Of a stretch of 64,000 nucleotides of DNA, positions 23,852 to 33,479 are shown in pieces. Source of the stretch: Aquisediminimonas sp031376385 (GTDB lineage: Bacteria; Pseudomonadota; Alphaproteobacteria; Sphingomonadales; Sphingomonadaceae). The stretch spans positions 1 through 64,000 of the forward strand of contig JANMDQ010000020.1 of NCBI GenBank assembly GCA_031376385.1, in the 5' to 3' direction. Position numbers and translations under genes: made by a program. The first letter of the stretch is position 1; each line of letters opens with the position of its first letter. The notes beneath the pieces were generated by a model. It was not told the DNA's origin and made no database searches. It worked only from the letters and a program-made list of their open reading frames with translations.

Positions 23852-26347
23852 ATGATCCGCCGTTTTCTGATTGCAACCACTGCCCTATCCGCCATGATGT
23901 CGATGCCAGCCTTTGCGCAGGATGCTGCCGAAGAAGAAAGTGGTATCAAGGATATCGTCGTCACCGCACAGCGCCGTGCGGAAAGCGTGCAGGATGTGCC
24001 CATTGCCATTTCCGCATTTACGGCAGAGCAGCTGTCCGCCCAAGGCGTCAGCAACACTTTGCAGCTTGGCCAATATATCCCGAACCTTGTTGCGATCAAC
24101 AATACCGGGCTAGGTTCGGCCAACGGATATTACCTGCGCGGACTTGGTAACAGTGAGTCCATCTCAACCTTTGATCCGCCCGTCGGAACTTACGTCGATG
24201 ATATCTACCTCTCACGTCAAAACGCCAATAATTTGAGCTTCCTTGATGTGCAGCGCATTGAAGTGCTGCGCGGCCCGCAAGGCACTTTGTTTGGGCGCAA
24301 CACCACAGGCGGCGCGATCAGCATTATTATGCGCGATCCCGGTGAAGAAGTCGGCGGCTATGTTGAGGCTGGCTACGGTCGTTATGACCGGAAACTGTTC
24401 CGTGGTTCTATCGATCTTCCCATCGGTGACGTGCTGGGCATAAAGGTCAGTGGGTATAGTCAGAATGATGATGGCTATGTGAAAAACATTACCACTGGTG
24501 AACAAATCAATGATGATGATGGCTGGGGTGCGCGTTTAGGCCTGAAGCTAAAGCTTGGCGAAACCAGCAAATGGCGCGCGTCCGTGGCTCATTTGGTGAG
24601 CAACGCCGAAAATACGCTGAACTTCCTCTGCAATCCCGGCAATGCTCTGGATTGTAAGGGGCGTTTTGCGACGACCGGCCTTCGTGAAGGGAAGTCTTTC
24701 AGTCCTTCGATTTTCGCGGCAAATGTGATCTCTGGGCCAAAGGCTAATTTTGGCTCCGGGAACCGCACGCAAAATACGCTGGTCACATCCAATTTTGAAT
24801 TCGGGTTGAGCGACACTCTCCAGTTGAATTTGATCACAGGTTTCGTGAATTTGAAGCAGCAATTTGGTTTAGACTTCTTTGATGGGCGCGGCGGCCCCAA
24901 CATCGCGGCCCCCAATCCAGCAGTTCGCGGTCTGGCACGCGGCGGCTTCACCATTCTCAACGACGGCGGCCACAAGCAGTTTACGCAGGAGGTTAAGCTG
25001 GGCGGCAAGATTGGCCCGGTCGATTTCGTCGGCGGACTTTACTATATCAAAGAGAAGAACGTCACTGATTTCGCTGATACTTTTACAATTTTTACTCCGG
25101 GGTTCAACATTCCGTTGTTGCTCGCCGACCGAACACTTCGCAACACGACCGAGGCTTACGCGGGTTACCTGCAAGGCGACATCAGCTTTTCCGATCAGTT
25201 CAAATTTACCGCAGGCATCCGTTACACTGATGAAACGAAAAATGTCGGATTCAAAGATAACCGCCCTAGCTGCAACGATGGCACTATTGAGGTGACCTGC
25301 GTCGATAATGCGAACCTTCGCGCGGGTAACGGCGTCACTATTCCGCGCAAGCAATCAGCGAAATTATGGACGCCTCGCGTTGCGCTGAATTACAAGCCAA
25401 ATGACGATATTCTTGTGTTCCTTTCGGCAACGCGCGGGTTCAAATCCGGTGGATGGAATGCGCGCGGCACAAATGCAAATCAGCTCCTCCCCTTCGGCCC
25501 GGAAAAGGTCTGGAGTTATGAGGCAGGCATCAAATCCGATTTATTTGATCGCCGTGTCCGTGCCAACCTGACATTCTACTATCAGGATACATCAGATTTG
25601 CAGGCGCCCTCCGCCCTTGTAGCGCCCTCAGGCGCAATTACCTTCGTCACGCGGAACTTTGCTGATTATGTCAACAAAGGTGCCGAACTTGAACTTACAT
25701 TTCAACCGACCGACGGCCTGAACCTCTATCTGAACGCAGGCTATCAAGACGATAAATACAAGATCAACCGCAGTGCGCCAGCGACAGATGCGTTCGGCAT
25801 TCAATCTGTTGCTGCTCAGCAGGCGGCCTGTTTGGCGCAGCGTGCAGCAAGGCAAATCCCCGCAGCACCTAACACTGCGCCAACGGGCCAGCCTGTTAAT
25901 AATGCTCCCGCTTGCGGCGCGGGCATTGTGGCACCTGACGGATCGATCGCAACGCCAGTGCGAACACCGAAACTGACCATGGCTATGGGCGCAAGCTACA
26001 AGGTTGATTTCGGCAGCATATCCCTAACCCCCTCCGTCAACGCTAGCTATGCTGCCAAGTCTGAAACAGGCACCAGTGAAGTGAACATCTTCACAGGCCC
26101 CATCACTGGCACGAATGGGACGTTCCCGGCGAACCCATTTTCAGGCACATTTATTACGGGTTCGCAAAGCAAGGCACATTGGCTCGTCAGCGCCGGGCTG
26201 ACGCTCAAAGGGCCAGAGGATGCATGGTCGCTGGGCGTCGAATGCACCAACTGCTTTGGCACCGCTTATGTGCAATCGAGCCTAGCCAACTATTCCTATT
26301 ATAACCGTCCAATGGAATGGATGATCCGCGCAAAGTATAATTTCTGA
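23852..26347 (+). CDS. TonB-dependent receptor
   Basis: 831 residues with a signal peptide (about 1-22, ending SMPAFAQ) and a TonB-box-like KDIVVTAQRR. The plug domain follows (about 40-160: VPIAISAFTAEQL, RGPQGTLFGRNTTGGAI), then a 22-strand barrel ending in the aromatic YNF. Ligand uptake across the outer membrane is driven by TonB-ExbBD. GGGAGG precedes the ATG. It is flanked by catabolic operons and an MFS transporter, suggesting import of the pathway substrate rather than iron. In sphingomonads many such receptors carry organic substrates, but the ligand here is unknown. Confidence 0.95.
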   Translation: MIRRFLIATTALSAMMSMPAFAQDAAEEESGIKDIVVTAQRRAESVQDVPIAISAFTAEQLSAQGVSNTLQLGQYIPNLVAINNTGLGSANGYYLRGLGNSESISTFDPPVGTYVDDIYLSRQNANNLSFLDVQRIEVLRGPQGTLFGRNTTGGAISIIMRDPGEEVGGYVEAGYGRYDRKLFRGSIDLPIGDVLGIKVSGYSQNDDGYVKNITTGEQINDDDGWGARLGLKLKLGETSKWRASVAHLVSNAENTLNFLCNPGNALDCKGRFATTGLREGKSFSPSIFAANVISGPKANFGSGNRTQNTLVTSNFEFGLSDTLQLNLITGFVNLKQQFGLDFFDGRGGPNIAAPNPAVRGLARGGFTILNDGGHKQFTQEVKLGGKIGPVDFVGGLYYIKEKNVTDFADTFTIFTPGFNIPLLLADRTLRNTTEAYAGYLQGDISFSDQFKFTAGIRYTDETKNVGFKDNRPSCNDGTIEVTCVDNANLRAGNGVTIPRKQSAKLWTPRVALNYKPNDDILVFLSATRGFKSGGWNARGTNANQLLPFGPEKVWSYEAGIKSDLFDRRVRANLTFYYQDTSDLQAPSALVAPSGAITFVTRNFADYVNKGAELELTFQPTDGLNLYLNAGYQDDKYKINRSAPATDAFGIQSVAAQQAACLAQRAARQIPAAPNTAPTGQPVNNAPACGAGIVAPDGSIATPVRTPKLTMAMGASYKVDFGSISLTPSVNASYAAKSETGTSEVNIFTGPITGTNGTFPANPFSGTFITGSQSKAHWLVSAGLTLKGPEDAWSLGVECTNCFGTAYVQSSLANYSYYNRPMEWMIRAKYNF

Positions 26348-26362
26348 TTCGAGGCACCTGTT

Positions 26363-26439
26363 CGTCATTTCGAGCGAAGCGAAGCAATCCAGACTGTCTG
26401 CCGCTGACCCTGGATTGCTTCGCTTTGCTCGCAATGACG
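26363..26439. repeat. Palindromic repeat after the TonB receptor
   Basis: Arms 26363-26392 and 26410-26439 are near-perfect inverted repeats (CGTCATT..., GAAGCAATCCAG / CTGGATTGCTTC). Distinct from the other palindrome families in the window. It could fold into a strong hairpin downstream of the receptor and attenuate read-through into the MFS gene. Confidence 0.85.
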
Positions 26440-26503
26440 GTTTTCATGCGACACAGAATGATCATGCGCTAAACACTATGTATCAAAAAGGAGACGCGCC
26501 ACC

Positions 26504-27745
26504 GTGACGCCGCAGAAATCAGAATTTTCGCTTGGCTGGAAAGTGCTGCTTGCCGGGTTCCTTGGCACCATGTGCGGCGGCTCTGCGGTACCGTTCAACA
26601 TTCTTGGACTTTTGTTTGCGCCACTCAACGCAGAATTTGGCTGGACCAAAACCCAAGTCAGCATTGGCATTACAGTCTTTGGAATTGCTGCGTCTCTATT
26701 GGCCCCGGTCTTTGGGTGGATGGCTGACAAATTTGGCGTTCGCAGGGTCGGCATCTGGTCACTCGTGGCTTTCATCATCGCTTTTTCAAGTTTCTATTTT
26801 ATGCCGCCAACGCTTGCTGGTTTCTATCTATGCTGGTTGTTTGTTGGCCTTGTTGGCATCGGGTCAACGCCCGTCACATGGAGCCGTGCCATCAGCATGT
26901 GGTTCGTCAAGAACCGTGGGTTGGCTTTGGGAATGATGCTGATCGGAACCAGTGTGGCGGCTTTTCTTGTGCCGCGCATCGCCGTCTCCGTGCTTGAAAC
27001 TCACGGGTGGAGGGCGATGTTCCCGGTCATTGCCTTACTACCCCTTTTGATTGCCCTGCCCACGGTTCTTGCCTTTTTTCGCGAACCAAGGGTGGAAGAA
27101 CGTCCGGCGGCACTTTCTACTGCGGATGGAAAAGTGGCAGGAATGACATTTGGTGAAGCCTTGCGCACCAGACAATTCTGGCTGCTATGGGTATCCATCT
27201 TTCTGATTTCATGCGCTTACGGTGGTGCCCACATCCATATGATCCCCATCGTGATGGATCACGGCGTTGATACCAAAACGGCGGCGGGCGTCATGGGCAT
27301 AGTTGGCCTTGGCTTGCTAGTCGGTCGCATTGGTGTTGGCTTTTTGCTTGACCGGTTTTGGGGGCCAGCGGTCGGTTTTCCGGCACTTTGCCTGCCTGCG
27401 ATTGCCAGTTATCTTCTGATGGGAACAAACAGCGATATGGCGATCATCTCGATTGCCGCCTTCCTGCTGGGTTTTGCCGCTGGTGCGGAGTCGGACCTGA
27501 TCGCTTTCCTTGCCGCACGCTATTTTGGCATGGCAAATTTTGGCAGGATTTACGGCATGCTTTATATGCCGTTCGGGCTATTTTCGGCGACCTCACCACT
27601 CATCTATGGTATCGTGCGGGACCGAACTGGAAGTTATGACGGCATGCTTGGCGCGGCGATGGTTCTCTTCGTGGCGGGCGGTGCTCTTCTCCTGCTGCTC
27701 GGGAGATATCCTGATGAACAGTCAGCCCAGACAAAGGCGATTTGA
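26504..27745 (+). CDS. MFS transporter
   Basis: 413 residues, about 12 membrane helices, GTG start at 26504 with AAGGAG ten bases upstream. Family signs: GWMADKFGVRRVG between helices 2 and 3 (the GxxaDrfGrr motif) and the long central loop (about 195-220). It resembles the monocarboxylate/oxalate-formate-type MFS group (helix 1: GTMCGGSAVPFNILGLLFAP), so it probably imports a carboxylate across the inner membrane. It is followed after one base by the FAD oxidase, so they are co-transcribed. Confidence 0.92.
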   Translation: MTPQKSEFSLGWKVLLAGFLGTMCGGSAVPFNILGLLFAPLNAEFGWTKTQVSIGITVFGIAASLLAPVFGWMADKFGVRRVGIWSLVAFIIAFSSFYFMPPTLAGFYLCWLFVGLVGIGSTPVTWSRAISMWFVKNRGLALGMMLIGTSVAAFLVPRIAVSVLETHGWRAMFPVIALLPLLIALPTVLAFFREPRVEERPAALSTADGKVAGMTFGEALRTRQFWLLWVSIFLISCAYGGAHIHMIPIVMDHGVDTKTAAGVMGIVGLGLLVGRIGVGFLLDRFWGPAVGFPALCLPAIASYLLMGTNSDMAIISIAAFLLGFAAGAESDLIAFLAARYFGMANFGRIYGMLYMPFGLFSATSPLIYGIVRDRTGSYDGMLGAAMVLFVAGGALLLLLGRYPDEQSAQTKAI

Positions 27746-27746
27746 T

Positions 27747-29306
27747 ATGGCGACGGCGTTTCACATTCCCAATGATCCCCTGCCCGCGATACTGGGCGCG
27801 GTGCCTGCTGAAGCTATCATAACAGACGCCGCTGGATGCGCGCTTTACGCGCAGGACGTGTTCAGCCAAGGACCAGCGCCGCTTGCTGTGCTTCGCCCCG
27901 GGTCAATTCAGGAGCTTTCTCAAGGAGTAGCGGCGGCCGCATCGCAAGGCGTGGCCATCATCCCGCGCGGCGGGGGGATGAGTTACACGTCCGGTTATAT
28001 CGCGCCTGATGCCGGGGCCTTGATCGTTGATATGGGCCGGATGCAGCGGATCATTGCGATTAACCAAGTCGATATGACCGTCACAGTGGAGGCGGGCTGC
28101 ACTTGGCATGCGCTGTATGAAGCGTTGCACCCGTTGGGATTGCGGACGCCTTTATGGGGCACGCTGTCCGGCCTTTACGCCAGCATCGGCGGGGGGATGA
28201 GCCAGAACGGCCTGTTCTGGGGCGCCCGCAACGGCACCATCGCGCCGAGCATCATCAATGCCGAAGTTGTGTTGGCCGATGGCAGTGTTATGCGGACAGG
28301 CAGTGATTTCCTCCGGCCCTTTGGCCCGGACATCACAGGGCTGTTCGGCGGGGATGCCGGGGCCTTTGGGATCAAGGCGCATATCACACTGCCGCTGATG
28401 CATGACGGCGCGGCCTTTGCCTACGGGTCATTCGCCTTTGATGCGCCGGCCCATTATTGCGCAGCGATGAGTGAGATTGGCAGGCGCGGCCTGGCAGCCG
28501 AAGCATTTGGGTTTGATCCTTTCCTTCAGGCCCAGCGGATGAAGCGTGACAGTCTGGTTTCTGACGCCAAGCAGCTTGTCGGCATGATGAAATCCCAAGG
28601 GGGGTTTTGGAAAGGGCTGAAAGAAGGCGCGAAAGTTGTCGCGGCCGGGCGGTCGTTTTTAGATGAAGCCAATTTTTCGATCCACCTGATTTGCGAAGGA
28701 CGACACCAATCTGCCGTTGATGCAGACATGAAGGCCGTGGAGGCCATAGTGATCGCAAACGGCGGATCGATTGTGGAAAATACGATACCCAAGATCCTCC
28801 GCGCGAACCCCTTTCCTCCGCCAAACAGCATGGCCGGACCGGAAGGGGAGCGCTGGGCCCCGATCCACGGTGTTGTGAAGCACAGCCGCGCGCTCGAAGC
28901 TATTGATGCGCTGACTGCGCTGTTTGAGGCTCATGGCGATGAGATGGAGCGGCTAGGCGTTGGTGCGGGTTATATGTTCCTGCTGGTTGGCAGTACCGGC
29001 TTCCTGATTGAACCCTGCTTCTATTGGCCCGATGAACAGTGGGAAGTGCATGAACATTTCATAGAACCCGCTCATTTTGCCAAGCTGAAAGGTTTCCCCA
29101 AAAATCCCGAAGCACGGGCGCTGGTTGAAAAACTGCGCATCGGCGTCATCGAAGTGTTCGGGCAGATGGACGGCATCCATTTTCAGATCGGGCGGACCTA
29201 TCCGCTGAAGGCCCGCAGCGATCCGCGTGCCTGGGCGATCTTGGAGGCCGTGAAAGATGTTGTTGATCCAGACGGCCTCATGAACCCGGGGGCATTGGGC
29301 TTGTGA
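27747..29306 (+). CDS. FAD-binding oxidase/dehydrogenase (VAO/PCMH-type)
   Basis: 519 residues from the ATG at 27747, one base after the MFS stop, with AAAGGCG upstream; the frame runs further left, but only as a shadow of the MFS gene. N-terminal FAD_binding_4 domain (about 35-220): LRPGSIQELSQGV, IIPRGGGMSYTSGY, VEAGCTWHALYEALHPLGLR, GGDAGAFGIKAHI. The C-terminal cap ends VDPDGLMNPGALGL, typical of VAO-type flavoproteins such as D-lactate/glycolate dehydrogenases and p-cresol methylhydroxylase-type enzymes. It oxidises an alcohol or hydroxy acid; substrate unknown. Its stop overlaps the start of the next gene. Confidence 0.9.
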   Translation: MATAFHIPNDPLPAILGAVPAEAIITDAAGCALYAQDVFSQGPAPLAVLRPGSIQELSQGVAAAASQGVAIIPRGGGMSYTSGYIAPDAGALIVDMGRMQRIIAINQVDMTVTVEAGCTWHALYEALHPLGLRTPLWGTLSGLYASIGGGMSQNGLFWGARNGTIAPSIINAEVVLADGSVMRTGSDFLRPFGPDITGLFGGDAGAFGIKAHITLPLMHDGAAFAYGSFAFDAPAHYCAAMSEIGRRGLAAEAFGFDPFLQAQRMKRDSLVSDAKQLVGMMKSQGGFWKGLKEGAKVVAAGRSFLDEANFSIHLICEGRHQSAVDADMKAVEAIVIANGGSIVENTIPKILRANPFPPPNSMAGPEGERWAPIHGVVKHSRALEAIDALTALFEAHGDEMERLGVGAGYMFLLVGSTGFLIEPCFYWPDEQWEVHEHFIEPAHFAKLKGFPKNPEARALVEKLRIGVIEVFGQMDGIHFQIGRTYPLKARSDPRAWAILEAVKDVVDPDGLMNPGALGL

Positions 29307-30352
29307 CAGAGGTTTACGCCGCCGTTGCGCTGCAGATCGCCGCCAGGTCGGTCGAGCGAGCGCCCGACAAAGCCGCGGCACGGACCCAGATGATGGACAC
29401 AATATCTTCCATCGGCCCCAAGCTTCGCGCGGCGTCGATTTTCATCCAGCAATATGGGGGCGCGCAGGTCAAGCTTGCGGTGTTGCCAGAGTATTTTCTG
29501 ACCTCTTACCCCGGTCGCATTTCGATTCCCGACTTTGCTGACAAGGCCGCTTTAGAAGTTGACGGCCCGGAATATGAAGCGCTTGGCACAATTGCGCAGG
29601 CTCAGGAATTGTTCCTCAGTGGCAATGCCTATGAGGCCGACAGGCATTTTCCCGGCCTTTATTTCCAGACGAGCTTCGTTATCGCGCCAAACGGCGATGT
29701 GGTCCTCCGCTATCGCCGCCTCAACAGCATGTTCGCGCCCACGCCGCATGATGTTTGGAACAAGTATCTCGACATCTACGGCATCGAAGGCGTGTTTCCA
29801 GTCGCGCAGACGGAGATTGGAGCCATCGCGGCCATCGCGTCGGAGGAAATCCTCTATCCCGAAATCGCGCGCGCACACGCCCTTCGCGGGGCGGAGATAT
29901 TCGTGCATTCATCGTCCGAAATCGGCTCTCCCCTCACCACTCCTAAAATGATCGCCAAACGCGCCAGAGCATTTGAGAATATGGCTTATGTTGTTTCAGC
30001 CAATACTGCCGGGATCAGCGACACGGCTCTTCCGCTGGCATCCGCCGATGGCAATAGCATGGTGGTCGATTGGAAAGGTGCCGTGATTGCAGAGTCGAAC
30101 AGCGGGGAGACGTTCACCGCCTTTGCTGACATTGATCTAGGCGCACTGCGCACAGCGCGGCGGAGGCCCGGGATGACCAACATGTTGTCGCGCCAGCGCA
30201 GTGCCTTATTCACGGATGCCTATGGCAGGGATTCACACCAACGGGCCAATAGTCTGATCAATAATGGTCTTGTAAAAACGCCCAACCGCGATCATTTTCA
30301 GCGGATAAGCGAAGAGACAATCGCCCGGTTGGCCAAGGATGGATTGATATGA
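29303..30352 (+). CDS. Nitrilase-superfamily protein with altered catalytic residues
   Basis: 349 residues, GTG start overlapping the oxidase stop (GTGA). The carbon-nitrogen hydrolase fold is clear: Glu in VLPEYFLTSYPGR, the strand VVLRYRRLN, IASEEILYPEIARAHALRGAE, and ENMAYVVSANTAG. The expected lysine (YRK) is Arg and the nucleophilic Cys (usually C-x-D...PE) is Ser, as read directly from the codons at about 29713-29724 and 29839-29841. Only the Glu of the E-K-C triad is kept. It may be a non-catalytic partner or an enzyme with a different mechanism. It is coupled by ATGA to the methyltransferase gene. Confidence 0.85.
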   Translation: MTEVYAAVALQIAARSVERAPDKAAARTQMMDTISSIGPKLRAASIFIQQYGGAQVKLAVLPEYFLTSYPGRISIPDFADKAALEVDGPEYEALGTIAQAQELFLSGNAYEADRHFPGLYFQTSFVIAPNGDVVLRYRRLNSMFAPTPHDVWNKYLDIYGIEGVFPVAQTEIGAIAAIASEEILYPEIARAHALRGAEIFVHSSSEIGSPLTTPKMIAKRARAFENMAYVVSANTAGISDTALPLASADGNSMVVDWKGAVIAESNSGETFTAFADIDLGALRTARRRPGMTNMLSRQRSALFTDAYGRDSHQRANSLINNGLVKTPNRDHFQRISEETIARLAKDGLI

Positions 30353-31548
30353 GCGTGATGGAAGTCCCACCGTCCTATACTGAAGTCACGCGCCATGCGG
30401 TCTTCCCGGAGCCAAACCATGACGAGGCTGCGCGGTTTAACTTCCTCGCCAATTTCAACAAATATATGGCGGCCACTTTGGGTGGCGGAAACACGCTCGC
30501 CTATGATCGACGCGTGCTTCCGGAGTTCGTGAGGGACCATGGACGCGAACCTAAGGATCGGTTCGAAATTCGCCATGCGATGAACAAAGATCCCTGGCAC
30601 CGTTACTGGTCCGCGCTCAAACGCAACTCGATGGAAATGCGTCAGCAAAACGGCCGATCCATGGTGCTGCGCCAGCTTGATGAACTCGACGCGAAAGCGC
30701 GGCAGTTTAATGAAGGCCGCGATACTTTGCAGTTGAACCCCAGCGTCAAAGTGCCGCGTTACCAATCCGCCATCGACATCCACTGCATGCCTGGATCCTA
30801 TCACGGCGAAGAAAGCCCGGGAGACGTTTCCGCTGGCGCCAATTACGATTGCGGCATTTTCGCGACCACAGGCGGTGGTCTAGGCGCGCTTAATGATGGC
30901 GGCGGTCAAGCGCTGGTCAAATGGGTGAAGGAGGAGCGCCCCGGCTGGACGCCCAAGCGCATCCTTGATCTTGGCTGCACCATTGGCCACAATATTGTGC
31001 CCCTTGCCCTTGCCTTCCCCGAAGCAGAAGTCATTGCGATTGATACGGCTGCCCCGTCGCTGCGCTACGGCCACGCCCGCGCACAGGCCCTCGGCGCGTA
31101 TAACTTAACCTTCATTCAGATGAATGCGGAGGATATGTCGGCCTTTGATGATGGCAGCTTTGATTGGGTGCAGACGACGATGTACCTGCATGAGCTATCC
31201 GGATCAGCCCTGCCCCGCATCATCAAGGAAGGCGCGCGCGTGCTGGCCCCCGGTGGCCTGATGCTCCATCTGGAACAACCCCAATATAGCGATGCCATGC
31301 CTTTATTTGAGCAATTCCTGCGCGATTGGGATGCGTTTAACAATAATGAGCCCTTTTGGTCATCCATGCATGCACTTGATCTGAAAGGCATCATGGCCGA
31401 TGCTGGCCTGCCGCGTGAAAGCCAGTTTGTGACAGGCGTGACGGCTGTGGTGGATGAGGCGATATTCCCCAAACAGGCCCATGGCAAAGGCGAAGATCAT
31501 GGGCGCGCGGCATCGTGGAATGCTTATGGCGCGTGGAAACCGTTGTGA
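30349..31548 (+). CDS. Class I SAM-dependent methyltransferase, unknown substrate
   Basis: 399 residues. The C-terminal half holds a Rossmann methyltransferase: motif I RILDLGCTIGHNIVPLALA (near residue 205), the acidic motif II AEVIAIDTAAPSLRYG, MNAEDMSAFDDGSFDWV and LAPGGLMLHLEQP. The N-terminal ~190 residues do not resemble a family I know; they carry many charged residues and may be a substrate-recognition domain. Its 5' end overlaps the nitrilase-like gene (ATGA). The next gene follows a palindromic repeat, so the oxidase, nitrilase-like and methyltransferase genes probably form one transcript with the MFS gene. Confidence 0.88.
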   Translation: MSVMEVPPSYTEVTRHAVFPEPNHDEAARFNFLANFNKYMAATLGGGNTLAYDRRVLPEFVRDHGREPKDRFEIRHAMNKDPWHRYWSALKRNSMEMRQQNGRSMVLRQLDELDAKARQFNEGRDTLQLNPSVKVPRYQSAIDIHCMPGSYHGEESPGDVSAGANYDCGIFATTGGGLGALNDGGGQALVKWVKEERPGWTPKRILDLGCTIGHNIVPLALAFPEAEVIAIDTAAPSLRYGHARAQALGAYNLTFIQMNAEDMSAFDDGSFDWVQTTMYLHELSGSALPRIIKEGARVLAPGGLMLHLEQPQYSDAMPLFEQFLRDWDAFNNNEPFWSSMHALDLKGIMADAGLPRESQFVTGVTAVVDEAIFPKQAHGKGEDHGRAASWNAYGAWKPL

Positions 31549-31559
31549 GCTATCCACCA

Positions 31560-31653
31560 ACCGTTCGGGCTGAGCCTGTCGAAGCCACCCCCTTGCACAA
31601 ATCCCCCATTTGGAGAGTAAGGGAGGACTTCGACAAGCTCAGCCCGAACGGTG
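31560..31653. repeat. Type A palindromic repeat
   Basis: Arms 31560-31584 and 31629-31653 pair with about one mismatch; core GGGCTGAGCCTGTCGAAG. Same family as the element inside valS. The frame of the next gene extends back through one arm, giving a spurious N-terminus with LRQAQPERC. Confidence 0.85.
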
Positions 31654-31660
31654 TTCTAAA

Positions 31661-32023
31661 ATGACCGACGATATAGATTGGATTGCCCGCGCGGGCATCA
31701 AAGCCAAAGGCAAACGCCCGGCCTATTTTGAAGATCCCGCGATTGACCGGACGCTCTCCATCGTCATGGCGCTGGTCGGTGAAGTCTCTGTCATGCGCGA
31801 ACGGATGGATACAATCGAACGGCTGCTTGATGCGAAAGGCACCATCAGCCGCGCCGATATTGAACGCTTCACGCCGGACCGCGCGGCGGGCAAGGAACGC
31901 GGCTTGATCACTAAAGACTATATCGCGCGGGTGATGCGCGGGGTGCAGCAGGATATGGAAGCACTGGCGGAACTGGCCGAACCATCGGTTGAGGAACTGT
32001 CCAAAACGATCAGGGAAATGTGA
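31661..32023 (+). CDS. Small conserved-type protein, unknown function
   Basis: 120 residues from the ATG at 31661, right after the palindromic repeat; a frame extension to 31610 is encoded by repeat sequence and is discounted. Cytoplasmic and mostly helical, with a central ALVGEVSVMRERMDTIERLL coiled-coil-like stretch and the C-terminal YIARVMRGVQQDMEALAELA. I do not recognise a named family. Its stop overlaps the ATG of the following SDR gene (TGATG), implying coupled expression, and such small helical proteins occur beside SDR and monooxygenase genes in catabolic clusters. Confidence 0.75.
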   Translation: MTDDIDWIARAGIKAKGKRPAYFEDPAIDRTLSIVMALVGEVSVMRERMDTIERLLDAKGTISRADIERFTPDRAAGKERGLITKDYIARVMRGVQQDMEALAELAEPSVEELSKTIREM

Positions 32024-32718
32024 TGCAAATAAGCGGCAAAACCATCGTTGTCACGGGCGGTACCGAAGGCATTGGGGCAGAGCTGACCAAACAGCTGAGG
32101 GCCAAGGGCGCGACAGTCATTGCTGTTAGTCGGCGTGCCAGCAGCGAAGGCAGCATCGCAGCGGACCTCTCCACTGCGGACGGGTGCGCCGCGTTGGTCG
32201 CCGCACTTGGCACGACGCCAGTTGACATCCTGATCAATAATGCGGGGATGAGCGGAAATTTCGGCCCGGGCGAACCGCTGGATTTGCCCCTGACAGACAA
32301 GGCCTTTTTCCTAAATTTGAACGCGCCAATCCACTTGATCGGCCTTCTGCTGGACGGCCTGAAGGCCCGGCCAGAAGCGTGCATTGTGAATGTGACGTCC
32401 GGCCTCGCGCTGGCTCCGCGCGCTGGTGGCCCTGTCTATTGCGCCTCGAAGGCTGGCTTGCGGAGCTTTACGCAGGCGCTGCGTTACAATCTGAAAGGCA
32501 CGAATGTTCACGTCGTGGAGGCCCTGCCGCCCGTGGTCGATACCGCGATGACTGCAGGTCGGACTGGCGGCAAGATGGCACCCGCAGAATGCGCCCGTCA
32601 GATCATATCCGCAATTGAGGGCAACAAGGCAGAGGCCAATGTCGGCATCGTGAAAGTGTTGCAACTGGTCAACAGCATCTCGCCTGCCCTTGCGCGTGCG
32701 GTGATGATCCGGTTCTGA
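32023..32718 (+). CDS. Short-chain dehydrogenase/reductase
   Basis: 231 residues; TGGTEGIGAEL (cofactor loop), NNAGMSG, catalytic YCASKAGLRSF with Ser in VTSGLAL. The C-terminus is shorter than in FabG-like SDRs and resembles the DltE/short SDR group. NAD(P)-dependent oxidoreductase of unknown substrate. ATG at 32023, spaced from AGGGA, is preferred to the GTG at 32020. Member of the plus-strand run that follows the methyltransferase. Confidence 0.9.
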   Translation: MQISGKTIVVTGGTEGIGAELTKQLRAKGATVIAVSRRASSEGSIAADLSTADGCAALVAALGTTPVDILINNAGMSGNFGPGEPLDLPLTDKAFFLNLNAPIHLIGLLLDGLKARPEACIVNVTSGLALAPRAGGPVYCASKAGLRSFTQALRYNLKGTNVHVVEALPPVVDTAMTAGRTGGKMAPAECARQIISAIEGNKAEANVGIVKVLQLVNSISPALARAVMIRF

Positions 32719-32732
32719 TAGGCCAGAACCTC

Positions 32733-33449
32733 ATGAGCACACACCGCAGCATTTCGGGCCGCATTGCCTATACGTCCAAAAAGCCTGAACGCTTTAACCA
32801 GCCGCGCGGGCATGAGACATTTCTGTTCACGCATCATAACAACGGCAAAATGACGCTGCGCGCCCACTGCGAAATTGATGAACCAGACCCCAGCGTCATG
32901 CGCGATATCATCTATTCGGTGGATGAACAGCGCCAGCCAATGGACCTGCACGTGCGCCTGACCGTCGGCGACGCGTTCATGGGGAGCGGCTGGCTCCGCT
33001 TTGACGGCACCACTATCGAATGTGAAAGCTATGGCCCCAGCATTGGCCGTCTGTCACAACAGGTGCAGGCGGAATTGCCTATCGACGGGTTTGGCACGCA
33101 CCCGATTGTGGCGGACGGGTATATGCTCGGCACGAAAGAGTGGACTGAAAACCAGCGGCGTAAGTTCAACGTCTACCTCCCCTCCCCCGATCACCGCGGT
33201 GCCACCCCGCCGATGATTGCTCAGGTTAAAATTGACGCGGTATTTCTGGGCCGTGAGACTGTTACTGTCCCCGCCGGGACCTTCGCCACACGGCATTTTC
33301 AATTCATCGATGATGGATCAGCGGGCATGGCAACCCAGCACCCGCCCTACGATATCTGGATCACCGACGATGCCGACGCGATCTTCGTTCAGGGCGGTGT
33401 CGGTGGCTATATGATGACTTGGTATGAATTGGTGGAATTGGTGCGGTAG
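32733..33449 (+). CDS. Protein of unknown function
   Basis: 238 residues, no signal peptide or membrane segment. Beta-rich: alternating hydrophobic and polar strands, with a notable GRETVTVPAGTFATRHFQF motif followed by PYDIWITDDADAIFVQ. This strand arrangement recalls DUF3108/DUF6134-like lipid-binding or outer-membrane accessory proteins, but I do not assign it. It follows the SDR by 14 bases and shares its transcript. The 3' end is followed by a long palindromic repeat that probably separates it from the next transcription unit. Confidence 0.75.
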   Translation: MSTHRSISGRIAYTSKKPERFNQPRGHETFLFTHHNNGKMTLRAHCEIDEPDPSVMRDIIYSVDEQRQPMDLHVRLTVGDAFMGSGWLRFDGTTIECESYGPSIGRLSQQVQAELPIDGFGTHPIVADGYMLGTKEWTENQRRKFNVYLPSPDHRGATPPMIAQVKIDAVFLGRETVTVPAGTFATRHFQFIDDGSAGMATQHPPYDIWITDDADAIFVQGGVGGYMMTWYELVELVR

Positions 33450-33479
33450 GGTCAGGACCTATTAAATACGCGTTCGTGA

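Noticed and set aside
31610..31660. Longer N-terminus for the small protein at 31661
   Set aside because: Those codons are a type A repeat arm (LRQAQPERC), and a good ATG follows it.
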